A stretch of 58,140 bases of DNA from Thermodesulfobacteriota bacterium (GTDB lineage Bacteria; Desulfobacterota; WTBG01; CAIYCZ01; CAIRTM01). The position numbers were made by a program, and so were the translations under genes. The DNA lies in the NCBI GenBank assembly GCA_028282925.1, contig JANQGV010000095.1, positions 1-58,140 on the forward strand, written 5' to 3'. The notes below the pieces were generated by a model. It did not search any database. It was given only the letters and a program-made list of their open reading frames with translations, and was not told the DNA's origin. Below, piece by piece: positions 9,434-17,526 of this stretch (positions within the stretch are counted from its first letter, which is position 1; every line of letters starts with the position of its first letter).

Positions 9434-10224
9434 AAAAAACCTGGCTTTCATTACGAAAAGACGTATTCGTTCGAGATCTTTTCCATGATTTTTTTGAAGC
9501 CAAGTTGCATTTTGACAAAATACAGAGCGGTTATAAAAAAAGCGGAAACATTGCTTTTTCGATTCTGGATGAATGGGTGGGAACTGAATCCAGAAAAGGA
9601 CCTCTTTGGACGCTGAAAGACCAGAGTCATACACTTTACAGGAGCGGCGAGCACAATAATACGCTCTATGAAAATCTCTTTGACTGGACACTGGGTTCGA
9701 TTTTTCATGAATCGATGAAGCTGAAGGAGGACGCCTATCAGGTAGAGTCCTACAAACCGTTGCTGGAACTGGAATATTCCGAGCACAGCAATAACAAGGC
9801 CCTTTCCAGTATTATTCATGAGTACTATGTGCTCATAGAGAAAGCGAATCAGAACCTGACCGAAGAGCTTGAAAGCGTTCATGAGCTGTTCGCAAAGGCG
9901 ATCTACCACCTGCGTCAAATGGTAATCACCTACAAGGACAATGCTCTTCTTTTGCGGTATTTGCTCGATAACAGTAAGAGGGTCTGTAAAATTTTCGGCA
10001 AAAATGCCTGGACGGAAATCGTTGGTGAAATGTTTAATGGGGGTGAGGTGGAACTGGTGAACATAGTCGGGGCATTCTGCATGGAGAAAGGCTGGTATGA
10101 AGACGCTCACGACTACCTCAAACAGTCCCTCACAATGGACAAAAAAAACAAAGTTGCACAAAACCACTTAAACGAACTGAAAAACATACTGGATTCAGTT
10201 TATAACAAGGAGCAAAAAAAATGA
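9430..10224 (+). CDS. Unknown helical protein with C-terminal TPR-like motif, embedded in purine operon
   Basis: 264 residues, not recognised as a named family. It is mostly helical and charged, has no signal peptide or membrane segment, and carries one TPR-like pair near the C-terminus (KGWYEDAHDYLKQSLTMD followed by NKVAQNHLNELKNILD). The middle contains Trp/His-rich stretches (DEWVGTESRKGPLWTLKDQ) and a long helix (LTEELESVHELFAKAIYHLRQMV). The gene overlaps purD at its start and purE at its end by four bases each (ATGA at both junctions), so it is translationally locked into the purine operon. A scaffold or regulator of the pathway is a guess from context only. Confidence 0.85.
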   Translation: MKKTWLSLRKDVFVRDLFHDFFEAKLHFDKIQSGYKKSGNIAFSILDEWVGTESRKGPLWTLKDQSHTLYRSGEHNNTLYENLFDWTLGSIFHESMKLKEDAYQVESYKPLLELEYSEHSNNKALSSIIHEYYVLIEKANQNLTEELESVHELFAKAIYHLRQMVITYKDNALLLRYLLDNSKRVCKIFGKNAWTEIVGEMFNGGEVELVNIVGAFCMEKGWYEDAHDYLKQSLTMDKKNKVAQNHLNELKNILDSVYNKEQKK

Positions 10225-10727
10225 CACAACCTTTAATCGCCATACTTATGGGCAGTGATTCCGACCTGAACGTAATGGAAACAACACTTGAAACCCTTGA
10301 CGGTTTCGGTATTGCTTACGAGGTACATATTTCATCGGCGCACAGATCACCGGCACGTACCGAGAAGATTGCATCGGAAGCAAAAGAGCGCGGAATCGAA
10401 GTTATCATAGCAGCAGCCGGATGGGCTGCACATCTTGCCGGGGTCGTAGCTTCTGGAACAACTCTACCGGTTATCGGTGTACCCATTGAATCATCCCCCC
10501 TGCAGGGTCTTGACTCCCTGCTTTCCACGGTCCAGATGCCCGGCGGTGTCCCGGTTGCAACCATGTCCCTGGGCAGTCAGGGAGCCAAAAACGCTGCCGT
10601 TTTCGCGGCCCAGATACTCGCCTTGAAGTATCCGGAAATAAACAGCAAACTGGTTGATTACAAAAAGGAACTGGCTGAGGGAGTTGCCCGGAAAGACGCC
10701 GCATTGCAAAGTAAACTGGGCAAGTAG
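10221..10727 (+). CDS. purE: N5-carboxyaminoimidazole ribonucleotide mutase or AIR carboxylase PurE
   Basis: 168 residues, matching PurE, which makes CAIR in the sixth step of purine synthesis. The N-terminal signature is LIAILMGSDSDLNVM; the His of the active site is in EVHISSAHRSPART, and the GVIIAAAGWAAHLAGVVAS-type loop (here VIIAAAGWAAHLAGVVAS) binds CO2/carbamate. MPGGVPVATMSLGSQGAKNAA is the conserved C-terminal part. No purK follows, so class I (mutase, needs PurK elsewhere) versus class II (direct carboxylase) is not settled by context. ATG 10221 overlaps the preceding stop by four bases and is preceded by AAGGAG. Confidence 0.95.
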   Translation: MTQPLIAILMGSDSDLNVMETTLETLDGFGIAYEVHISSAHRSPARTEKIASEAKERGIEVIIAAAGWAAHLAGVVASGTTLPVIGVPIESSPLQGLDSLLSTVQMPGGVPVATMSLGSQGAKNAAVFAAQILALKYPEINSKLVDYKKELAEGVARKDAALQSKLGK

Positions 10728-10758
10728 GGCCTGTCCTTCCATTTGGGTTGGAAAGTTT

Positions 10759-11388
10759 ATGACGAACATTATTACGGTCGACCCCGACCAGCCGGACAAA
10801 ACCGCACTTGACGAGGCTGCCCGGAGGCTTACCCCGGGCAGCCTCATTATATACCCGACCGAGACCTTCTACGGTATCGGTGCGGCCTATGATGACGAGG
10901 CCGGCCTTGAAAACCTTTTTAAGGTGAAGGAACGCGAGGTTGATAAGCCTGTGCTGCTGTTGATTTCTTCCCTTGAGGATCTTTCTTCTATTACTGCTTC
11001 CGTATCAAACCGCACCCGGACGCTTGCTCAACAGTACTGGCCGGGTCCCCTGACCATTGTTTTTGAGGCCGCACCTGCTGTTTCACGCTATATTACCGGC
11101 ACTACCGGCCGGGTCGGGTGCCGGGTATCAAGTAATATCGTGGCCGGTGAACTGCTTCGCCGTATTCAAAAACCAATAACATCCACAAGCGCCAACATTT
11201 CCGGCGGTAAAAGCCCTACCTGTATCAATGATATTCCCCGGGAGTTGCTGGCAGCGGTCGACATAGTAGTTGATGCCGGAAAAACCCCCGGCGGGGCACC
11301 TTCAACTATCATTGATACGGCCGATTCATCAGTTTCCGTGATTCGCGAAGGTGTAATCCCCGCAGATGAAATCCTGAAAAGCTTTTAA
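10759..11388 (+). CDS. L-threonylcarbamoyladenylate synthase family protein (TsaC/Sua5/YciO)
   Basis: 209 residues with the YrdC-like fold that binds ATP, threonine and bicarbonate to make threonylcarbamoyl-AMP for tRNA t6A37. Motifs seen are SLIIYPTETFYGIGA, IFKVKER-like FKVKEREVDKPVLLLI, QQYWPGPLTIVF, GCRVSSN and PITSTSANISGG. It lacks the extra Sua5 C-terminal domain, so it is TsaC-sized. Start chosen at ATG 10759, 31 bases after purE; an upstream in-frame ATG (10654) lies inside purE and is rejected. Probably the last gene of the purine operon. YciO paralogues share these motifs, so the symbol is withheld. Confidence 0.9.
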   Translation: MTNIITVDPDQPDKTALDEAARRLTPGSLIIYPTETFYGIGAAYDDEAGLENLFKVKEREVDKPVLLLISSLEDLSSITASVSNRTRTLAQQYWPGPLTIVFEAAPAVSRYITGTTGRVGCRVSSNIVAGELLRRIQKPITSTSANISGGKSPTCINDIPRELLAAVDIVVDAGKTPGGAPSTIIDTADSSVSVIREGVIPADEILKSF

Positions 11389-11502
11389 AGCATTCTTTTT
11401 TTTATTGCCTTGCCTTATACCAGTCAATATGATAAACAATAAAAAAACCATTTAATTTGAATTACTTACATACTTTTTGCGTATCTGTTTTATTGACATC
11501 TC

Positions 11503-12165
11503 ATGATTCAATTACACCAGGTTTCCAAACTGTACGGATCAAACATCCCCGCCCTGTCCGATATCAGTCTTACTATCCCCAAGGGCGAATTTGTCTTTGT
11601 TACCGGTCCGAGCGGGGCCGGTAAAACAACGCTCCTCAAGCTCATATTCTCCTCGGAACGGCCTTCACAGGGTGAAATTGTTGTCGACGGCGTCAACATT
11701 GCCCGTATAAAGCAGTCTGCAATCCCCTACTTTCGCAGAAAGATAGGGGTTGTTTTCCAGGATTTCAAACTGATCAACAGTAAAACCGTGTACGACAATG
11801 TTGCCTTTACCCTGGATATCGTGGGAACCCAGCGGAAAATCGTTAAAAAAAAGGTGTGGCAGGTACTGAAATGGGTGGGATTGCTTCCCAAAAAGGACAG
11901 CTATCCCCCTTGCCTTTCCGGTGGCGAGCAGCAGCGGGTTGCCATAGCCCGGGCGATTATCAATAACCCTGTTCTGCTGCTGGCCGATGAGCCCACCGGC
12001 AACCTCGATCCGGACCTGGCACTTGAAATCATGAAATTGCTCAAGGCCATAAATGCACGGGGAACCACCATTGTCATTGCAACCCACAATCAGGCAATGG
12101 CCCAACGGTTTTCAGATAATATTATTACGCTGGCGCACGGACAAATACAGACAAATTCGCAATAA
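11503..12165 (+). CDS. ftsE: Cell division ATP-binding protein FtsE
   Basis: 220 residues, standard FtsE length. ABC-type ATPase with Walker [13 protein letters not shown] (about residues 35-46), Q-loop VVFQDFKLI, signature [15 protein letters not shown] and Walker [15 protein letters not shown] followed by the H-loop His in VIATHN. With FtsX it forms the inner-membrane complex that activates a periplasmic amidase system at the septum. The following ftsX starts 28 bases later. The 114 bases upstream of ATG 11503 are AT-rich and probably hold the operon promoter, but no convincing hexamer pair was found. Confidence 0.95.
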   Translation: MIQLHQVSKLYGSNIPALSDISLTIPKGEFVFVTGPSGAGKTTLLKLIFSSERPSQGEIVVDGVNIARIKQSAIPYFRRKIGVVFQDFKLINSKTVYDNVAFTLDIVGTQRKIVKKKVWQVLKWVGLLPKKDSYPPCLSGGEQQRVAIARAIINNPVLLLADEPTGNLDPDLALEIMKLLKAINARGTTIVIATHNQAMAQRFSDNIITLAHGQIQTNSQ

Positions 12166-12193
12166 ACGTTACTTACTGTTACTCACTGCATCC

Positions 12194-13096
12194 ATGATAC
12201 ATAAAATACTTTACTGTCTGAAATCATCGTTTCAAAACCTGCGAAACAACCTGTTTCTCAGCTTTATAACCACATCTACCATTACCATAACCTTCATCAT
12301 CTGCCTTGCCTTTTTCCTGATTGTACTGAACCTTTCGGTATTCAAGGAAAACTGGGTTGACCGCCTGCAGATAATTGTATATTTCAACGATTCGGCCAAC
12401 GCGGCAACCATTGATAAAACCCGCTCCGAACTTTCGGCCATGGTGGAAGTTGAGACCATCACATTTGTGTCCCGCAAGGAAGCAATGGTATTGTTGCAAC
12501 AGTCGCTCCAGGGGCAGGACGGTATCCTTGAGGGCCTGACGGAAAACCCCCTGCCCGCTTCTCTTGAAATCAAGCTGAAACAGGAATATCTTTCCGTTGA
12601 CGGAGTGGAAAATTTCGTAGCCGGCATTTCCGGTAATGAAGCCCTGCAGGACATCGAATACGGCCAGAAATGGCTCCAGCGTTTTTTAACCATCTTCGAA
12701 GCATTTCGTATTACCAGCCTGAGCCTGGGTGTGTGCCTGATTCTTTTTACCTATTTCATCATTTCCAATACCATCAAACTGATGATATTCAGCCGTCGCG
12801 AAGAAATAGAAATTATGAAGCTCGTAGGCGCAACAAGCCTGTTTATCAAATTCCCTTTCTGGATCGAAGGTATTATACAGGGGTTTGTCGGCGCAGGCAT
12901 CGCTCTTTTGTTTCTGTATTGTACGGTCAATCTCTTCCTGACCAATCACCTTGTTTCACTAAACTTTTTCCTGGGGGCCGGTAATTTCATTTTCATTAAT
13001 TTCTCTATCGCAGGCATTGTACTGGTGCTTGGGGCACTGATCGGGCTTGCCGGAAGCCTTTTTTCAATGAACAGTATAGACGAATTCAACGTATAG
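12194..13096 (+). CDS. ftsX: Cell division membrane protein FtsX
   Basis: About 300 residues with the FtsX layout: a short cytoplasmic N-terminus, a first membrane helix (ITFIICLAFFLIVLNLSVF), a ~110-residue extracytoplasmic domain (IVYFNDSANAATIDKTR onward), then three membrane helices (SLGVCLILFTYFIIS, IEGIIQGFVGAGIALLFLY, IAGIVLVLGALIGLAGSL). FtsX passes the ATPase signal of FtsE to the coiled-coil EnvC-type activator encoded next. Start at ATG 12194; an upstream frame opening at 12053 lies inside ftsE. It ends two bases before the envC start. Confidence 0.93.
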   Translation: MIHKILYCLKSSFQNLRNNLFLSFITTSTITITFIICLAFFLIVLNLSVFKENWVDRLQIIVYFNDSANAATIDKTRSELSAMVEVETITFVSRKEAMVLLQQSLQGQDGILEGLTENPLPASLEIKLKQEYLSVDGVENFVAGISGNEALQDIEYGQKWLQRFLTIFEAFRITSLSLGVCLILFTYFIISNTIKLMIFSRREEIEIMKLVGATSLFIKFPFWIEGIIQGFVGAGIALLFLYCTVNLFLTNHLVSLNFFLGAGNFIFINFSIAGIVLVLGALIGLAGSLFSMNSIDEFNV

Positions 13097-13098
13097 CC

Positions 13099-14274
13099 AT
13101 GTGCCGTCTTGTTTTACTTATCAGCTTTTTTTGCTTCATCGGCACTTTGTTTAGTGTCGTCCCGGTTTCAGCCGAGTCTTTCGACGAAATACAGAACCGG
13201 AAAAAAAGGCTGGAAAAGGTCAACAAGGAAATACAACAGAAAAAAAAGAACATATCCCGCGTTAAGAAAAAAGAACAGCAAATAATAACCAAACTGAATT
13301 CCATAGAAAAGCAACTGGCAAAGGAAAACAGAGGCTACACATCAGTCAATAAACAGATTAAATCCACACAAAAGGAAATACGGAAAATCCGTAAAGAGAT
13401 CGACCGGCTCACGGCCCGGGCGAAAGAAAAAGAAAAGTACCTGCATGTACGCCTTGAAGCTCTGTATAAGTACTACCGCCGCAGCGGATTGAGGATACTG
13501 TTGTCCTCTGAAACGTACAACGAATTCATCATGCAGGAAAAATTTCTGGGCGATATTGTGGCCAAGGACAATGAACTGTTTCGAAACTGTCTTGCAACCC
13601 TTAATGAGCGCAGGCACCATCAGGACAATCTTAAAAATCAAAAAGAGGAACTAGTCAAACAAAAACGACTGTTATCAAAAAAACGCAACAGCATTAAAAA
13701 ATCGCATAAGGACAAGGTTTCTTTTCTCAAGAAAATAAAACGGGAAAAATCAATGCAGCTAAAAGCATTGAAGGAGCTTGAAGAGTACTCAAAGGAGCTC
13801 CAGGCGTTTCTTGATACACTTCCCGGCAAAGTCGGCTACGCCGGAAAAGGCATTAAGTTCAGCAAACTGAAAGGCAAGCTTAACTTCCCGGTTAAAGGCA
13901 AAATCATTACCCGATTCGGTAAAAAAGAACACCCTGAGCTGCATACCTTTACGTTTCAAAAGGGCATAGAGATCAAGGCTGAGAACGGTACGCCCATTAA
14001 GGCCATTCATGACGGAAAGGTTGTTTTCGCAGACTGGTTTAAAGGCTACGGCTATATGATCATTATCGACCATGGCGACAGTTACTACAGTCTTTCCGCA
14101 CACGCTTCACAGCTTCTGAAGAAGGTCGACGATTTGGTTACCGGAGGCGACACCGTTGCCCTTGTGGGCGATACGAATTCAATAAAAGGAAACTGTTTAT
14201 ATTTTGAAATACGTCATCACGGCAAACCGCAAAACCCGATGAAATGGCTCAAACGGGGCGGAAATAAAACATAA
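13099..14274 (+). CDS. envC: EnvC-type murein hydrolase activator (degenerate M23 domain)
   Basis: 391 residues: signal peptide (MCRLVLLISFFCFIGTLFSV, cut near VSAES), long Lys-rich coiled coil (about residues 30-240), and a C-terminal LytM/M23 domain. Metal-binding residues of active M23 peptidases are not conserved: the first H-x3-D is replaced by FQKGIEI, and the H-x-H site reads SAHASQ. This is the degenerate pattern of EnvC, which activates amidases instead of cutting peptidoglycan. The two-base spacing to ftsX supports the FtsEX-EnvC assignment. An early Cys at residue 2 and C11 do not form a lipobox. Confidence 0.88.
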   Translation: MCRLVLLISFFCFIGTLFSVVPVSAESFDEIQNRKKRLEKVNKEIQQKKKNISRVKKKEQQIITKLNSIEKQLAKENRGYTSVNKQIKSTQKEIRKIRKEIDRLTARAKEKEKYLHVRLEALYKYYRRSGLRILLSSETYNEFIMQEKFLGDIVAKDNELFRNCLATLNERRHHQDNLKNQKEELVKQKRLLSKKRNSIKKSHKDKVSFLKKIKREKSMQLKALKELEEYSKELQAFLDTLPGKVGYAGKGIKFSKLKGKLNFPVKGKIITRFGKKEHPELHTFTFQKGIEIKAENGTPIKAIHDGKVVFADWFKGYGYMIIIDHGDSYYSLSAHASQLLKKVDDLVTGGDTVALVGDTNSIKGNCLYFEIRHHGKPQNPMKWLKRGGNKT

Positions 14275-14300
14275 GACCTACTTTACCCGGGAGGCTCTCC

Positions 14301-15635
14301 ATGCGTAAAAAACTTTTAATTGTTTCTTCGGCTTGTGCAATTCTCCTGTATGCACTCTGTTTCGAGGGTGCACATTTTCAACTCTCCGCAAACACACAAC
14401 AAACCTATGAGGATTTGAGAACGTTCTCCGACATACTCAGCATTATTCAAAAAAATTACGTCGAGGAAATAGACCTGAAGAAAATAATTTATGATTCCAT
14501 CAAAGGCATGGTTTCAAATCTTGACCCCCATTCGTCCTTTATGCCTCCCGACATATACAAGGAACTTCAGGTTGAAACCAAGGGAAGCTTCGGCGGTCTG
14601 GGCATAGAAATAACCATCAAAGACAGTGTGCTGACCGTAGTATCTCCCATCGAAGACACCCCGGCTTACCGTGCGGGTATTAAAACCGGTGATAAAATCA
14701 TTAAAATCGAAAATGAATCTACAAAAAACATGAGCCTTGTCGATGCGGTAAAGAAAATGCGCGGCAAGCCCAAGACCGAAATAAACATTTCCATCATGCG
14801 CGACGGCTTCAAGGAACCCCGCGAGTTTACCATTGTGCGTGATATCATTAAAATCAAGAGTGTTAAATATAGGGTTATCGATGAAACACTCGGCTATATC
14901 CGTATCGCCCAGTTCCAGGAAAACACCGTTAAGGATTTCAACAGGGCCATGGCAGGAATCAAGACCGACATCCCGGAATTAAAAGGGCTTGTAATCGACC
15001 TGCGCGGCAATCCGGGCGGGCTGCTGGATCAGGCTGTAAAACTTTCAGATGCATTCCTCGATTCCGGCATGATCGTATATACCGAAGGACGGATTGAAAG
15101 TCAGAAGATGCAGTTTTTCGCCAAAAAAAATTCAGTGCCGTATGAAACACCGACTATTGTGCTCGTTAACGCCGGCAGCGCCAGCGCGTCGGAAATTGTG
15201 GCAGGCGCCCTCCAGGATCATGGCAAGGCCGTTATTGTAGGCACCCAGACCTTCGGCAAAGGCACGGTACAAACCATTTACCCCTTGAGCGACGGTTCGG
15301 GCCTCAGGATTACTACCGCAAAATACTATACCCCCAGCCATCGCTCCATTCAGGAAAAAGGCATCACCCCCGACATCATAGTTGAGGACCGCATAGAAGG
15401 CCCTGAGGGCAAAGACAAAAAAGTCAAATTCCTCCGGGAGAAAGATCTGATGAACCACTTCAAGGGCGAAGGCGACGATAACGACGCGAAAGACCAAGAG
15501 GCCGGAATGAATACCGATTCTGCCGGGGATACAGAGGACGCCGCTGATCCTCCCCTTGACACGGCTGTAAACATCCTGAAAAGCTGGGAACTCTTGAAAA
15601 AATCAAAAGACGCAAAAGAAAAAGTTCAGCAGTAG
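14301..15635 (+). CDS. ctpA: C-terminal processing peptidase, S41 family
   Basis: 444 residues: signal peptide or anchor (MRKKLLIVSSACAILLYALC), a conserved lead (SDILSIIQKNYVEEIDLKK), a PDZ domain (about residues 95-170, FGGLGIEITIKDSVLTVVSP), then the S41 protease core. The nucleophile Ser lies in GSASASE (residues 292-298) and the general-base Lys in FGKGTVQT. The C-terminal ~70 residues are Glu/Asp-rich and unconserved. CtpA enzymes trim periplasmic proteins, often peptidoglycan hydrolases, consistent with the preceding ftsEX-envC. GGGAGG precedes ATG 14301. Last gene of the plus-strand run; the region to 15743 has no gene. Confidence 0.94.
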   Translation: MRKKLLIVSSACAILLYALCFEGAHFQLSANTQQTYEDLRTFSDILSIIQKNYVEEIDLKKIIYDSIKGMVSNLDPHSSFMPPDIYKELQVETKGSFGGLGIEITIKDSVLTVVSPIEDTPAYRAGIKTGDKIIKIENESTKNMSLVDAVKKMRGKPKTEINISIMRDGFKEPREFTIVRDIIKIKSVKYRVIDETLGYIRIAQFQENTVKDFNRAMAGIKTDIPELKGLVIDLRGNPGGLLDQAVKLSDAFLDSGMIVYTEGRIESQKMQFFAKKNSVPYETPTIVLVNAGSASASEIVAGALQDHGKAVIVGTQTFGKGTVQTIYPLSDGSGLRITTAKYYTPSHRSIQEKGITPDIIVEDRIEGPEGKDKKVKFLREKDLMNHFKGEGDDNDAKDQEAGMNTDSAGDTEDAADPPLDTAVNILKSWELLKKSKDAKEKVQQ

Positions 15636-15743
15636 ACTATGCAAGCAGTTATTTTAACATGGTTTGAGTAGGAGCCGCTCGGCGTGCCCGGCGTAAAAAC
15701 AACGGATTACTACCCACGATACCTGCCATAAGGCTGATATACA

Positions 15744-16103
15744 TCAGTCTTGTGGAATCGGCAGACCATGTTGTTTCAAAAAGGACAACTTGTCCCAGTA
15801 ACCTCTTTGAAATGTAATTTTTCCATCAATAATATGGAAGAACCCACACCCTCGCAGGCCAAGCGGATCACGCCATTCCATAATAGCCCATTCACCATCT
15901 TCAAATATATTCTCAACAATACAGGTCATGTCGGCTTGGGCAAATCCGTCGATAAACATCCTCCGTAGGGCATCACGGCCCTCGACCGGCACTTCGGCTA
16001 CCTGATGATTTACTGCATTATCACTGTATAAATCCACCAGTGCATCAATATCGGCATTATTGAAGGCTTCAACAAAACTCTGCACTACTTCTTTTGGCCT
16101 CAT
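15744..16103 (-). CDS. SnoaL-like / NTF2-fold protein
   Basis: 119 residues with the nuclear-transport-factor-2 fold of SnoaL-like proteins: helix RPKEVVQSFVEAFNNADIDALVDLYSDN, then VPVEGRDALRRMF, then strands WAIMEWRDPLGLRGCGFFHI and FQRGYWDKL. Family members are either polyketide cyclase- or isomerase-like, or have no known reaction; the substrate here is unknown. ATG 16103 lies four bases beyond the stop of the Cys-rich lipoprotein gene, so it is the distal gene of the MoaD-LpdD-lipoprotein operon. Confidence 0.78.
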   Translation of the reverse strand: MRPKEVVQSFVEAFNNADIDALVDLYSDNAVNHQVAEVPVEGRDALRRMFIDGFAQADMTCIVENIFEDGEWAIMEWRDPLGLRGCGFFHIIDGKITFQRGYWDKLSFLKQHGLPIPQD

Positions 16104-16107
16104 TAGA

Positions 16108-16737
16108 TTATTCCAGAACCATCAGAGTATAACCGTTATTGCAGGTGTAAATACCCTGCTGCATCATTTCTACCGTTGCCCGGTAATATAAAGCATCAGC
16201 GTAACAATTATCAGGAATGGCTTCACATCCGCTGATACATGCACCAGCCACGGTACACAGTTCACAGCCGGAACTTTCACAGTCTGTCCCGCTGCAGGGC
16301 GAAATATCACACTGATTTTTCGCCGAAGTCCCGCCGCCGATATAAATCACAAGGGGTGTGCTGTTCTGATAGGCAAGGCATTCATCGGTCTCGTTTGTCG
16401 GTGTCCGCCCCCCAAAACGTGCAACGAGTATATCTGCATCATTATTAAATGTGATGGACTGGAGCGGATTGCCGCCCACAAAGGCATCATTGAGATACCA
16501 TCCTTCAAAAACATTTTCTACAGTGCATCCGGCGGACATGATGTGTTCCGATCCGACGGTTGTCGATAGTGTTGCCGAATCACCAACCTGCAAACCTGAA
16601 GTCATATCAATAATCCGACCGTTGCCGTCTACAGTAAGGGTCACATTAATTTTATTACCCAATTCACAGCCAAGGGTAAAAAACAGCAATGAAAATACCG
16701 CTATGACGGTAACGCATCTCCCGGCTCGCAGTTCCAT
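16108..16737 (-). CDS. Cysteine-rich lipoprotein of unknown function
   Basis: 209 residues. The N-terminus (MELRAGRCVTVIAVFSLLFF) ends in the lipobox TLGC, so it is probably lipid-anchored after SPII cleavage. The first half has repeated beta-strand patterns (NVTLTVDGNGRIIDMTSG, NVFEGWYLNDAFVGGNPLQ, DADILVARFGG) resembling bacterial surface repeats with the GWY...DPL-type motif. The second half is unusually cysteine-rich: CDISPCSGTDCESSGCELC then CISGC, DNCYAD and YTCNNGY, suggesting disulfides or a metal site. A GGGGAGG Shine-Dalgarno six bases from ATG 16737 decides the start over the adjacent TTG 16740. Co-directional with the LpdD-like gene, 25 bases away. Confidence 0.75.
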   Translation of the reverse strand: MELRAGRCVTVIAVFSLLFFTLGCELGNKINVTLTVDGNGRIIDMTSGLQVGDSATLSTTVGSEHIMSAGCTVENVFEGWYLNDAFVGGNPLQSITFNNDADILVARFGGRTPTNETDECLAYQNSTPLVIYIGGGTSAKNQCDISPCSGTDCESSGCELCTVAGACISGCEAIPDNCYADALYYRATVEMMQQGIYTCNNGYTLMVLE

Positions 16738-16762
16738 CAATTACCTCCCCTTCACTAATAAT

Positions 16763-17161
16763 CTATTTCAAAACTTTACTGATTTTTTTAATCAAACGCT
16801 CGCACAGCGTCGCCGACAGGGCAAGGATATCATCTATATCTTTTCTTGAAGCATTATCAATGTGAATGCCCGCAATGGCGACAACTTTACGGTCGAGAGC
16901 CGCCGCAACATGTTCTGCAAACATCCGGGCAACGGATTCATCCTTATGGCCAGTGCAGTTATACACTGAAGTTGTAGCGCTGATTTTGTCCGGGTCGGCA
17001 AGGCTCGGACGCGGTAGTGCAATGGCAACAGAACCTATATGGGGTTTTGTTCCGCCCCATATTGTCATAGTAATATCATCACCGATGAGTGCGGCATCGG
17101 CCTGGATGCGTCGCGGCCTTCGGCCCAGTGCAAGTGAAATATGTCTGTCGGTCTTCGTCAT
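16763..17161 (-). CDS. LpdD-like (prenylated-flavin chaperone family) protein
   Basis: 132 residues resembling the small LpdD/'amino acid decarboxylase' family known from gallate decarboxylase operons, where it acts as a prenylated-FMN chaperone for UbiD-type enzymes. The recognised pattern is an early DDITMTIWGGTKPHIGSVA, then ALPRPSLADPDKISATTS, YNCTGHKDESVARMFAEH and a late VVAIAGIHIDNASRKDID. No UbiX prenyltransferase or UbiD decarboxylase is in the window, so its partner is unknown. It follows the MoaD-like gene by nine bases and starts at ATG 17161. Confidence 0.72.
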   Translation of the reverse strand: MTKTDRHISLALGRRPRRIQADAALIGDDITMTIWGGTKPHIGSVAIALPRPSLADPDKISATTSVYNCTGHKDESVARMFAEHVAAALDRKVVAIAGIHIDNASRKDIDDILALSATLCERLIKKISKVLK

Positions 17162-17170
17162 ATCGGCGCG

Positions 17171-17407
17171 TTACCCCCCGGCAATGGGTGGAAAAACACT
17201 CAATTCGTCACCATCGGCCAGCATATCATCAGGCTGCTTCTGAACGCTGTTGATTAAAATTATTTTCGGAATTTCTTCAGGTACTGTAAGCTGCTGTAAT
17301 ACCTGCCCTACCGATACTGGGTCGTCAAAATCAAGCTCTACAACCCCTTTTTTGTCTTCTCCGGCATATTTTCTCAAGGTTGCAAACAATTTTACCGTTA
17401 TACGCAT
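17171..17407 (-). CDS. MoaD/ThiS-family ubiquitin-like sulfur carrier
   Basis: 78 residues with the beta-grasp fold of MoaD: ITVKLFATLRKYAG at the start, then a VSVGQVLQQLTVPE helix, ILINSVQKQPDDMLADGDELSVFPP, ending in IAGG. The C-terminal Gly-Gly is the site that is adenylated and loaded as thiocarboxylate to feed sulfur into molybdopterin or a related product. No moaE, moeB or tungsten-enzyme gene is near, so the receiving pathway is unclear. Start at ATG 17407, with AAGGGAC upstream; a farther TTG at 17443 is rejected. First gene of the four-gene minus operon. Confidence 0.85.
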   Translation of the reverse strand: MRITVKLFATLRKYAGEDKKGVVELDFDDPVSVGQVLQQLTVPEEIPKIILINSVQKQPDDMLADGDELSVFPPIAGG

Positions 17408-17497
17408 GAAATTTCGTGTCCCTTCTTTACTAAAATTATACAATATTTTACATAAAATATATATTTGTTAAGCAAAATAAGTCATCTCAAAAAAATG

Positions 17498-17526
17498 TTG
17501 ACAAAAAAGCACTTATCAATTACTTT
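17498..17526 (+). promoter_or_regulatory. Sigma-70-type promoter for the speD-speE leader
   Basis: A perfect TTGACA (17498-17503), a 17-base A-rich spacer and TACTTT (17521-17526, 3 of 6 to TATAAT). Transcription would begin near 17533, giving a ~325-base leader before speD. It also lies ~90 bases from the start of the divergent MoaD-like gene. Confidence 0.55.

Noticed and set aside
9451-10167. Open reading frame of 238 codons antisense to the unknown gene between purD and purE
   Set aside because: The plus-strand gene fits both neighbours by ATGA overlaps and has a good ribosome site; the antisense frame has neither, although the plus-strand protein is not of a known family.
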